Assembly (NCBI GenBank): GCA_017848435.1
Contig: JAFEHU010000019.1
Span: 62,001-126,000, forward strand
Length of the DNA: 64,000 bases
Source: Burkholderiaceae bacterium
Lineage (GTDB): Bacteria > Pseudomonadota > Gammaproteobacteria > Burkholderiales > Burkholderiaceae_C
Reading direction: 5' to 3'
A program made the position numbers and the translations under genes. Position 1 is the first letter of the stretch. Each line of letters opens with the position of its first letter. Of this stretch, positions 36,013 through 44,085 are shown one piece after another. The notes below the pieces were generated by a model. The model was not told the DNA's origin. It did not search any database and saw only the letters and a program-made list of their open reading frames with translations.

Positions 36013-37035
36013 ATGAATCACGCGCACACCCCCACCCGCCACCGACTGCCCGGTATTTTCCGACTTGCGGCACTGGCCGCCAGCCTGACATTTGGCCTGG
36101 CCCAGGCCGACGAGTACAGCGATGTGAACCAATTGCTGCGCAGCGGCAAACTGGTGGAAGCCTCGGCCAAAGCCGACCAGTACCTCGCCGGCAAGCCGCG
36201 CGATCCGCAAATGCGCTTCCTCAAGGGCGTGATTCAAAGCGAATCCGGCAAACCTACCGAAGCCATCAGCACCTTCACCAAGCTGACCGAAGACTTCCCC
36301 GAACTGCCCGAGCCCTACAACAACCTGGCCGTGCTGTACGCTGGCCAGAGCCAGTTTGACAAAGCCCGCACCGCGCTGGAAATGGCCATCCGCACCAACC
36401 CCAGCTACGCCACCGCGCACGAGAACCTGGGCGACGTCTATGCCAAGCTCGCCAGCCAGGCCTACAGCAAAGCCCTGCAGCTGGACGGCAGCAACACCGC
36501 AGTGCAGCCCAAGCTGGCCCTGATCCGCGACCTGTTTGCCACCCCTGTGGCCAAGGGTGGCAAAACCCCCGCTCCGGCGGCGGCTGCACCCGCCGCGGAA
36601 ACGCCACCTGCGGCCACCACGCAGGCGCCGCGCACCGTGGCCGCAACGCCCCTGCCGGGCGCGGCAGAAACACCCGCCCCCGCCGGCAACGCCGCTGCCA
36701 CCACCGAAGTGGAGTCGGCCGTGCGTGCCTGGGCCGCCGCCTGGGCCGCCAAAGACATGAACGCCTACCTGGCCGCCTACAGCCCGAACTTCGCTGTGCC
36801 AGCCGGCCAGTCGCGCAAGGCCTGGGAAGCAGACCGCCGTGCCCGCATCGTCGGCAAGGCCCGCATCTCGGTCAAGCTGGACAACCTCGTGGTCACCACC
36901 AACGGCAACAACGCCACCGCCAAGTTCCGCCAGGAGTACAAGGCCGATGCGCTGGAGCTGACCAACGGCAAGACGCTGACCCTGGTGAAGGCCGGCGACC
37001 GCTGGCAGATCGTGCGGGAAGTTTCCGGCAATTGA
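36013..37035 (+). CDS. Periplasmic TPR protein with NTF2-like C-terminus
   Basis: 340 residues. A signal peptide ends near LAQADE; tetratricopeptide repeats span about residues 30-165 (ADQYLAGKPRDPQMRFLKGV, PYNNLAVLYAGQSQFDKARTA, AHENLGDVYAKLA). An Ala/Pro-rich linker (about 180-235) leads to a C-terminal domain resembling SnoaL/NTF2 folds (AVRAWAAAWAAKDMNAYLAA, GDRWQIVREVS). The same kind of C-terminal domain closes the next gene, an L,D-transpeptidase. Likely a periplasmic cell-wall assembly or scaffold protein; its function is not established. Confidence 0.8.
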   Translation: MNHAHTPTRHRLPGIFRLAALAASLTFGLAQADEYSDVNQLLRSGKLVEASAKADQYLAGKPRDPQMRFLKGVIQSESGKPTEAISTFTKLTEDFPELPEPYNNLAVLYAGQSQFDKARTALEMAIRTNPSYATAHENLGDVYAKLASQAYSKALQLDGSNTAVQPKLALIRDLFATPVAKGGKTPAPAAAAPAAETPPAATTQAPRTVAATPLPGAAETPAPAGNAAATTEVESAVRAWAAAWAAKDMNAYLAAYSPNFAVPAGQSRKAWEADRRARIVGKARISVKLDNLVVTTNGNNATAKFRQEYKADALELTNGKTLTLVKAGDRWQIVREVSGN

Positions 37036-37102
37036 GCGGCCGCCCCGCGCCTTTGCATCGCCTGCGATGCCGTTTGTGCAACCCGTCGTGTCTGCCCCTC
37101 GG

Positions 37103-38377
37103 ATGAAGCCGCTGACTTGCGTGGCTGCTGCGGCCCTGGTGCTGGGGGCCGTGGGCAGCGCGTGGGCGCAAAAACCACATTACCCGACCGGCCCCACCCC
37201 GCCCCGGCACGCCGCTGGCCACGCAACACCGGCCGCCAAGCCTGCGCCGGTACGCAAAGCCGAACCCCAGCTCAACGCCGAGGCGCGGCTGATCAGCGTC
37301 TACCGCCTGATCGGCCAGGGCAAGAGCCGACAGGCCCTGGCCGAAGCGCAGACGCTGGTGCGCGACCACCCCAATTTCCAACTCGCCCAGCTCATCTACG
37401 GCGACCTGCTGAGCAGCCAGATGCGCCCCCTGCGTGCGCTCGGCGACGCGCCCGAGCACATCGCCAACGCCGCTGCGCCCATGCTGGCCGAACTGCGCGA
37501 AGAGTCGGCACTGCGCCTGAAGGCGCTGCGCGAGCGGCCCCCCGCAGGCACCGTGCCGTCGCAGCTAGTCGCGCTGTCGCCACGCAACAAACATGTCATT
37601 GCGGTGGACGCTTCACGCGCCCGCCTCTACCTGTTTGAAAACACCCCCCAGACCGGCTTGAAGCTGGTCGCGGATTACTACATCTCGGTCGGCAAGTCCG
37701 GCATCGAAAAAGCCGCCGAAGGCGACCTGCGCACCCCGCTGGGCGTGTACTTCATCACCAGCGCACTGAGCCGCAGTTCACTGAAAGACTTTTACGGCGC
37801 CGGTGCCCTGCCGATCAATTACCCCAACCCCTACGACACCATCCGCGGCAAAACCGGCAGCGGCATCTGGCTGCACGGCACGCCGCCCAACCAGTTCTCA
37901 CGTGCGCCCAAGGCCACCGATGGCTGCGTGGTGTTGGCCAACCCCGACCTGGAGCGCCTGATGCGCACGGTGGAGGTGCGCTCCACGCCGGTGGTGATCG
38001 CACCGTCGCTGCAGTGGGTCAACCCGGCCGTGCTGAAGGCACAGCGCACCGCGTTCGAGCAAACCCTGGGCGCCTGGCAGGCGGCACGGGTCAGCGGCAA
38101 CCTGGCCAAGGTGGTGTCGTTCTACACCAGCGACTTCAGCAGCCAGGGCAAGAACTTTGACCAATGGCTGCCCTCGCTGGAACGCGAGGTCAATGCAGTG
38201 GCCGGCCGCCAGAGCCAGACCAAAGACCTGTCGGTGCTGCACTGGAAAGACATCGCCGAAACCATGGTGGTGACATTCGCCGAACTGCCCGCCAACGCCC
38301 GCACCGCCCCGACCCGCCGCCAGTACTGGATCAAGGTGCATGGGCAGTGGAAAATTTTCTACGAAGGAATCGTTTGA
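37103..38377 (+). CDS. L,D-transpeptidase (YkuD) family protein
   Basis: 424 residues from MKPLTCVAAA with a signal peptide ending SAWAQ; the earlier in-frame codon at 37067 would add 12 residues before it. The YkuD domain carries IWLHGTPPNQFSR and the catalytic Cys275 in KATDGCVVL. A C-terminal NTF2-like domain (QTLGAWQAARVSGNLAKVV ... YWIKVHGQWKIFYEGIV) follows. Family members make 3-3 peptidoglycan cross-links or attach proteins to the wall. The stop and next start are one base apart; probable operon with the TPR gene and cyclophilins. Confidence 0.88.
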   Translation: MKPLTCVAAAALVLGAVGSAWAQKPHYPTGPTPPRHAAGHATPAAKPAPVRKAEPQLNAEARLISVYRLIGQGKSRQALAEAQTLVRDHPNFQLAQLIYGDLLSSQMRPLRALGDAPEHIANAAAPMLAELREESALRLKALRERPPAGTVPSQLVALSPRNKHVIAVDASRARLYLFENTPQTGLKLVADYYISVGKSGIEKAAEGDLRTPLGVYFITSALSRSSLKDFYGAGALPINYPNPYDTIRGKTGSGIWLHGTPPNQFSRAPKATDGCVVLANPDLERLMRTVEVRSTPVVIAPSLQWVNPAVLKAQRTAFEQTLGAWQAARVSGNLAKVVSFYTSDFSSQGKNFDQWLPSLEREVNAVAGRQSQTKDLSVLHWKDIAETMVVTFAELPANARTAPTRRQYWIKVHGQWKIFYEGIV

Positions 38378-38378
38378 C

Positions 38379-38963
38379 ATGCTGAACCCTTTCACTTTTG
38401 CACGCCGCCCGCTGCTGCTGGCCGCGCTGGGCCTGGCCCTCACTGGCACCGCCCTCACACAAACCGCGGCACCACGCGTCAAGCTGGCCACCTCGGTCGG
38501 CGACATCGTGCTGGAACTCGACGCGGCCAAGTCGCCCAAAACCGTGGACAACTTCCTGCAGTACGTCAAAGACAAACACTACGACGGCACCATCTTCCAC
38601 CGCGTGATCGAAAACTTCATGGTCCAGGGCGGCGGCTTCACGCCCGACATGCAGCAAAAACCCACCCGCAGCCCGATCGCGTTGGAAACCAGCAACGGCC
38701 TGAAGAACGACAAATACACCGTGGCCATGGCCCGCACCAGCGACCCCAACTCCGCCACCGCGCAGTTTTTCATCAACGTCAAAGACAACAACAACCTGAA
38801 CGCGCCACAGCCCGACGGTTACGGCTACACCGTGTTCGGCAAGGTCGTGAGCGGCATGGACGTGGTCGAGAAAATCCGCACCACGCACACGGGTTTCAAA
38901 GGCCCGCACCGCGACGTCCCCACCACCCCCATCAGCATCAACTCGGCCACCCTGGTCAAATAA
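38379..38963 (+). CDS. Periplasmic peptidyl-prolyl cis-trans isomerase (cyclophilin)
   Basis: 194 residues, PpiA-type. Signal peptide MLNPFTFARRPLLLAALG... ends near LTQTA; the cyclophilin core contains [15 protein letters not shown] and [12 protein letters not shown], including the catalytic Arg and Gln. Starts one base after the transpeptidase stop and precedes a cytoplasmic paralogue by three bases; the pair probably arose by duplication. Confidence 0.92.
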   Translation: MLNPFTFARRPLLLAALGLALTGTALTQTAAPRVKLATSVGDIVLELDAAKSPKTVDNFLQYVKDKHYDGTIFHRVIENFMVQGGGFTPDMQQKPTRSPIALETSNGLKNDKYTVAMARTSDPNSATAQFFINVKDNNNLNAPQPDGYGYTVFGKVVSGMDVVEKIRTTHTGFKGPHRDVPTTPISINSATLVK

Positions 38964-38966
38964 ATC

Positions 38967-39473
38967 ATGAGCAACCCCCAAGTCGAACTCCACATTGCCG
39001 GCCACGGCGTCATCACGCTTGAACTCGACGCCGACAAAGCGCCCAAGTCCACCGCCAACTTCCTCGCTTATGTGGCCAGCGGCCACTACAGCAACACCGT
39101 GTTCCACCGCGTCATTCCCGGCTTCATGGTCCAGGGTGGTGGTTTCGAGCCCGGCATGAAGCAGAAATCGGTGGAAGCGCCGATCGAGAACGAGGCCAAC
39201 AACGGCCTCAAGAACAACAACTACACCGTCGCCATGGCCCGCACCAGCGACCCGCATTCGGCCACCGCGCAGTTCTTCATCAACGTGGCCGACAACGCCT
39301 TCCTGAACCACACCGCCCCCTCGTCGCAGGGCTGGGGCTACGCGGTGTTTGGCAAGGTGGTGGCCGGCGCCGAGGTGGTGGACAAGATCAAGGCCGTTAA
39401 GACCAGCCGCAAGGGTTACCACGACGACGTGCCCGTTGACGACGTGGTGATTGAAAAGGCCGTGGCGCTCTGA
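38967..39473 (+). CDS. ppiB: Cytoplasmic peptidyl-prolyl cis-trans isomerase B
   Basis: 168 residues without signal peptide. Catalytic core [35 protein letters not shown] and [10 protein letters not shown]. It is about the size of E. coli PpiB. Three bases behind the periplasmic paralogue. Confidence 0.94.
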   Translation: MSNPQVELHIAGHGVITLELDADKAPKSTANFLAYVASGHYSNTVFHRVIPGFMVQGGGFEPGMKQKSVEAPIENEANNGLKNNNYTVAMARTSDPHSATAQFFINVADNAFLNHTAPSSQGWGYAVFGKVVAGAEVVDKIKAVKTSRKGYHDDVPVDDVVIEKAVAL

Positions 39474-39484
39474 ACCTGCCCACC

Positions 39485-40318
39485 ATGACGGTCACGTCCC
39501 CGCCGTCCGGCAACGGGCCGTGGCCAGAACTGCACCCGCCGCCGCATTGGCGGGTGCTGGATTTCATCTCCGACCTGCACCTGCAGGCCACCGAGCCCGA
39601 CACCTTCGGCGCCTGGCAGCGCTACATGGCCAGCACCACCGCCGACGCGGTGTTCATCCTGGGGGATCTGTTCGAGGTCTGGGTGGGCGACGACGTGCTG
39701 GATGCAGCGTCCGATCACTCGCCCGACAACGCCTTCGAGCAGGCCTGCGTTGCGGTCATCGCCGCCACCGCACGCACCCGGCCGGTTTACTTCATGCATG
39801 GCAACCGGGACTTTCTGGTCGGCACCGCGCTGGCGCAGCACTGCCAGTTGCAGTTGCTGGCCGACCCCACCGTGCTGCCCTTCGGTGGCCAGCGCTGGCT
39901 GCTGGCGCATGGCGATGCGCTGTGCCTGGACGACACCGCTTACATGGCCTTCCGCGCCCAGGTTCGCCAACCCGCCTGGCAGCAGGCCTTTCTCGCCAAG
40001 CCCCTGCCCGAGCGTCGGGCCATTGCCCGCGCGCTGCGCGAACAGAGCGCACAGGCCCAGCGCAGCGCCGCCACCAACCAGCCCTACGGCGACGTGCACC
40101 CCCAAGCCGTCGCCGACCTGCTCACCGCCACCGGCACCACCACCCTGCTGCACGGCCACACCCACCTGCCCGCCACCCACGACCTCGGGCATGGGCGCCA
40201 GCGCGTGGTGCTGAGCGACTGGGACGTTACCGCCACCCCGCCCCGCGCCGAGGTGCTGCGACTGACCGCCAGCAACACCGGCACAGCGCTGCAAGTGCAG
40301 CGCCTCCCGGTGGCCTGA
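39485..40318 (+). CDS. lpxH: UDP-2,3-diacylglucosamine diphosphatase
   Basis: Calcineurin-like phosphoesterase of lipid A synthesis that cleaves UDP-2,3-diacylglucosamine to lipid X and UMP. 277 residues; metal ligands in FISDLHLQ, LGDLFEVWVGDD, GNRDFLVG, AHGD and LHGHTHLP. An N-terminal extension of about 20 residues precedes the core. It follows ppiB by 11 bases, an order also common in Burkholderiales. Confidence 0.93.
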   Translation: MTVTSPPSGNGPWPELHPPPHWRVLDFISDLHLQATEPDTFGAWQRYMASTTADAVFILGDLFEVWVGDDVLDAASDHSPDNAFEQACVAVIAATARTRPVYFMHGNRDFLVGTALAQHCQLQLLADPTVLPFGGQRWLLAHGDALCLDDTAYMAFRAQVRQPAWQQAFLAKPLPERRAIARALREQSAQAQRSAATNQPYGDVHPQAVADLLTATGTTTLLHGHTHLPATHDLGHGRQRVVLSDWDVTATPPRAEVLRLTASNTGTALQVQRLPVA

Positions 40319-40327
40319 TTGCCCAGC

Positions 40328-41149
40328 ATGTTCGGCTTGCTCAAACGCTGGCTGCACCGCCACACCGCCGGCGCAACGCCCTTGCCCGACACGCTCTGGC
40401 AGACGACGCTGGTGCGCTACCCGTTTCTGGCCGCCCTGCCTGCGGCCGACCAGTCCCGGCTGCGCGGCTTGACGCAGCAGTTCATCGGTCAAAAAGAATT
40501 CCATGGTGCCAACGGGCTGGCCATCACCGACCAGATCGCGGTGGACATTGCCGCCCAGGCCTGTTTGCCAGTGCTGCACCTGGCCACCGGGCTGGCCTGG
40601 TACGAGGACTTTGTCGGCATCGTGGTGCACCCGGGCGAGGTGCTGGCACGGCGCGAATACCAGGACCCGGCCGGCGTGGTGCACCGCTACTCTGAAGTCA
40701 TCACCGGCGAGGCCATGCACCGTGGCCCGGTGATGCTGAGCTGGCAGGACGTGGCAGTGGCCGGCGATTCGGCGCAGCAAGGCTACAACGTCGTGGTGCA
40801 CGAATTTGTCCACAAACTCGACATGCGCGACGGCGAGGTGGACGGCTGCCCGCCGCTGCCCCACGGCTTCATGGGCCACCCGGCTGCGGCCATTGCCCGC
40901 GCCGCCTGGCTGGGGGCCATGCACGCGGCCTACGACCGTTTTCGGGAACAGGTCACCATCGCCCAACGTTTTGGCGGCGAGGCACCGTGGCTGAACGACT
41001 ACGGCGCGGTGTCGGTGGTGGAGTTTTTTGCGGTGGCCTGCGAGGCCTACTTCGTCAACCGCCCGCGCTTTGCCGCCGATTTTTCTGACCTGTTGCCCCT
41101 GCTGGACGCGTTCTTCCGGCCCGGGTTGCCCGCACCTGGTTCGGCATGA
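40328..41149 (+). CDS. mtfA: M90-family zinc peptidase MtfA
   Basis: 273 residues; ATG 40328 preferred over TTG 40319. The gluzincin motif HEFVH (His158-Glu-x2-His162) lies in NVVVHEFVHKLDM, with a distal Glu in VVEFFAVACEAYF. N-terminal QQFIGQKEFHGANGL is typical. E. coli MtfA binds the Mlc repressor and influences glucose phosphotransferase expression; a similar partner here is unproven. Its stop codon is followed at once by the terminator hairpin of the opposite gene. Confidence 0.9.
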   Translation: MFGLLKRWLHRHTAGATPLPDTLWQTTLVRYPFLAALPAADQSRLRGLTQQFIGQKEFHGANGLAITDQIAVDIAAQACLPVLHLATGLAWYEDFVGIVVHPGEVLARREYQDPAGVVHRYSEVITGEAMHRGPVMLSWQDVAVAGDSAQQGYNVVVHEFVHKLDMRDGEVDGCPPLPHGFMGHPAAAIARAAWLGAMHAAYDRFREQVTIAQRFGGEAPWLNDYGAVSVVEFFAVACEAYFVNRPRFAADFSDLLPLLDAFFRPGLPAPGSA

Positions 41150-41177
41150 AAAAAGCCGCTGCCTTGCGGCAGCGGCT
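41148..41177 (-). terminator. Terminator of the DUF349 gene
   Basis: Perfect 10-bp stem AGCCGCTGCC / GGCAGCGGCT (41154-41163 and 41168-41177), followed on the minus strand by TTTTTT (41148-41153). It lies between the convergent stops of mtfA and the DUF349 gene. Confidence 0.88.
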
Positions 41178-41199
41178 GGTGTTTCAGCCCCACGCGGGG

Positions 41200-43923
41200 T
41201 CACCGCTTCAGCAGCACTTTCAACACGTTCTGCACCCGGCGCGCCTGGCCCGCGTCGAACGCGGCGGCCAGCACACGGGCGGCATCCTGGCCCCAGGTCT
41301 GGGCTGGCGCCGGGTCGTTGCGCTTGGTCAGCAACTGCAGCTGCAGCGCACGGCGCGCATTGATCTGGTCGGCGGGCGTGGGTACTTCGGCGGCCATTTC
41401 CAGGCGCAGCAGGGCTTCACTGGCGTCACCCTGGGGGGCAGCGGCCACGGCCTGCGACCACACGGTGCGGATGGCGGGCGACACGCGGCCCCCCAGGTCC
41501 TGCGTGCTGGGCACCTGGCTGGCGTCGCGCTTCTCCCAGGCGGTGAGCAACTGGGTGAGTGCTTCGCCATGGGCCTGTGCGGCGAGTTTGCGCAGCGCGA
41601 AATCGGCCTTTTCCAGCGCCTCACGCTGGGCGCGGAAGGCGGCGTCGCCGAGGCGGGGGCCCCGGTCTTCGTAGGCCGGGCGGTCACCGTAGCGGTCGCC
41701 GCCGCGCGCATCGGGGCGCGGGCCACGGTCGGGGCGGTCGCCGGGGCGGCCGTCGCGCGAGGGGCCACGCGGGCCGTCTTTGCGGTCGCCGAACTTGCCA
41801 CCGCGGCCAGCGGGCGCGGGCTCGGCCTTTTTCATGCCGGGCCGGTCGTCGCCACGCATCGCCACCACCGGGCGCACTGGTTTGGCGGGTTTGGCCGGTG
41901 GCGCTGCGGGTGCGGCGTCTGCGGCAGCTTCAGCACCGGCCGCAGCGGGTTCTGCCGCTTCACTTTCTGCAGCAGGCTCGCCAGCGTTCACTAGGGCTTG
42001 CGCCTCTTTTGACTCCAAATTGGCCTCGGTGGCGGCCGCCACGTCGGCCACCGCCTGCGCCTGGCCGCGCAGCGCGGCTTCGAGTGCCGCAATGGCGCTG
42101 CGGATGGTCTGTGCGTCGCCGCTGGCGTTGGCGGCGTCCAGGGCTTTGGCGGCGTCCAGCACCACACGGTCGCGGCCACTGAGGGCGGCGTCGGCTTTTT
42201 CGCGTTCGGCGGTCTTGCGGTTGAAGGCGTCGTCAATCGGTTTGCGGAACGCGTCCCACAGCTTTTGCTCGTGCTTGCGGTCCAGCGGTACGCCCTGGGC
42301 TTCGGCCTGCCAGCGCTGCTGCAGCGCCTTGACGGCGTCGATGCGCAGCACCGGCGCAGCACCCAGCACAGCAGCTTCTTCGACCATGGCCTGGCGGCGG
42401 GCCAAGCTGGTTTTTTGCAGGGTTTCGAGCGGCTCGGCGGCGGTGCTGAAGGCTTCTTTCCAGAGCGGCTGCAGTTCGGCAAAGACCTTCTCGCCCACAT
42501 GGCCGCCGTCACGCCAGCGGTCGGCAAACTGGTGCAGAACGCGGTTGAAGCCTTTCCAGTCGTTGTCTTTGGCGACCCGGTTGTCGGCCGCCCAGGCCTT
42601 GACTTCCTCGATCAGCGCCAGCCGCTGGTTGCGGTGTTCCACCGCGTCGGCCTTGACCTTCTCCAGCCAGGCTTCCACCACCTTGTGGGCTTCGTTGCAG
42701 GCCTCGTCAAAGCGCTTCCACAGCGCGTGGTTGGGCACACCACCCTGGTCTGTGGCCTTCCACTGCTCGCGCAGGGCGCGCAGGGTTTCCTGCATCTTGC
42801 GGCCACCCAGCGCCTGGCCTTCGGGGCGCTTGAGCAGGGCCTCGGCCTTGCCCACCAGCTCTTCACGCAGCTGGTCGGCGCGCCAGCGTTGCCAGCCTTC
42901 GAGTTCGCCGGCGGCACCGAGCGCGGTGTGGGCGCGGGCGTCCAGCGCCTGGTCGATGTACTTGCCGTGTTCCTTCAAGGCGTTGCGCAGCGCGTTGGCC
43001 GCGCCGGCACTGGCCTTGCCATGGCCTTCGGTGGTTTCCTGCTCCAGCTTGGCCAGCACCTCGCCCACGGCGGTGGCGGCTTTGGCGCGCAGCTCTTTCA
43101 GCAATTCCGGGTCGATCTTGGGTTTGCCGGGTTTGGCCGGGGCGTCGTCGCCCGCATCGGCGGTGCCGCGCAGCGCGCGCAGTTCACCGGCCCACATGGG
43201 CACCGGGGGCAACGGCGCGGCGGCGTCGTTCGCAGCAGCCACCGCCTGGGCCAGTGCGCCCTGGAAGGCTTCCCACACCACCAGCAGCTGGGCCTTGGAG
43301 GCGTCGAGCTGGGGCGGGAACTTGGCGTCCACGCTGAGCCAGTTGGCGTCGTTCAGCAGCTCGGTGGCCTGGGTTTGCCAGTGGTTCACGTCGCTGTGCA
43401 GGGCTTCGAGCGCGGCCTGGGCGTCTTTCCAGCTCTTGGTGGACAGCACCTCGATGCGCTGGGCCAGCAACACGGCGGCCTCGCGCTGCACCTGCACACG
43501 GTGCTGCAGGTCTTCGATGATGCGCACGCGCTCGGCCAGCTGCTGCTTGACCGAGGCCAGCGGCTCGCGGCTCAGCGGTGCGCCGGCCTTGGCGGCGTCG
43601 CGTTGCCAGGCCAGGGCATCGGCGATGTTGAGCTTGGACTGGCCCAGCAAAGCGGTGGCTTTCTCGGCCCATTCGGCGGCGATGACTTCCTGGCCCTTGG
43701 CGCGCTTGATCTCGTCGAGCTTCTCGCGCAGCGGGCGGGCGGCGCCCTTGTCGCGCGCGCTGAGTTCCTTGAAGACTTCCTGCAGCTGCTCGACCGGCGG
43801 GTTGCTGGCCAGCCAGTCGCGCACACGGGCGGTGCGCTCGCCGGACGTGGGGGCCGTGAACGCACCCCCGGTGAGCGTGTCGAGCGCGTGGGTGTCGTGG
43901 GGTTTGGCGGGAGCTTGCGTCAT
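41200..43923 (-). CDS. DUF349-repeat protein
   Basis: 907 residues from MTQAPAKPHDTH (43923). Long helical, Ala/Glu/Lys-rich repeats, several with the DUF349 tryptophan pattern (ALREQWKATDQGG, VLHQFADRWRDGGH, DNDWKGFNRVL, LQPLWKEAF, AVKALQQRWQAEA). Near the C-terminus a disordered stretch rich in Arg, Gly and Asp (coding about 41650-41850; RPGDRPDRGPRPDARGGDR) resembles RG-rich RNA-binding tails, then a helical tail follows. The function of DUF349 proteins is unknown. No signal peptide; cytoplasmic. Confidence 0.85.
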   Translation of the reverse strand: MTQAPAKPHDTHALDTLTGGAFTAPTSGERTARVRDWLASNPPVEQLQEVFKELSARDKGAARPLREKLDEIKRAKGQEVIAAEWAEKATALLGQSKLNIADALAWQRDAAKAGAPLSREPLASVKQQLAERVRIIEDLQHRVQVQREAAVLLAQRIEVLSTKSWKDAQAALEALHSDVNHWQTQATELLNDANWLSVDAKFPPQLDASKAQLLVVWEAFQGALAQAVAAANDAAAPLPPVPMWAGELRALRGTADAGDDAPAKPGKPKIDPELLKELRAKAATAVGEVLAKLEQETTEGHGKASAGAANALRNALKEHGKYIDQALDARAHTALGAAGELEGWQRWRADQLREELVGKAEALLKRPEGQALGGRKMQETLRALREQWKATDQGGVPNHALWKRFDEACNEAHKVVEAWLEKVKADAVEHRNQRLALIEEVKAWAADNRVAKDNDWKGFNRVLHQFADRWRDGGHVGEKVFAELQPLWKEAFSTAAEPLETLQKTSLARRQAMVEEAAVLGAAPVLRIDAVKALQQRWQAEAQGVPLDRKHEQKLWDAFRKPIDDAFNRKTAEREKADAALSGRDRVVLDAAKALDAANASGDAQTIRSAIAALEAALRGQAQAVADVAAATEANLESKEAQALVNAGEPAAESEAAEPAAAGAEAAADAAPAAPPAKPAKPVRPVVAMRGDDRPGMKKAEPAPAGRGGKFGDRKDGPRGPSRDGRPGDRPDRGPRPDARGGDRYGDRPAYEDRGPRLGDAAFRAQREALEKADFALRKLAAQAHGEALTQLLTAWEKRDASQVPSTQDLGGRVSPAIRTVWSQAVAAAPQGDASEALLRLEMAAEVPTPADQINARRALQLQLLTKRNDPAPAQTWGQDAARVLAAAFDAGQARRVQNVLKVLLKR

Positions 43924-44085
43924 GTCAGAACTAAAAACGTCGGTTGGGCGGCAGCCTGTCAGGTGGCCTGGCGCCGTGCAAAAAAAGGCGAACCGGCGCC
44001 CATGCGGGACCGGTTCTGGCAACGGGTATTGTCGCCGCGATTGCCGGGCGGGTGGCAGCCCATAACCGCCAACCCGCCAGGGGCT

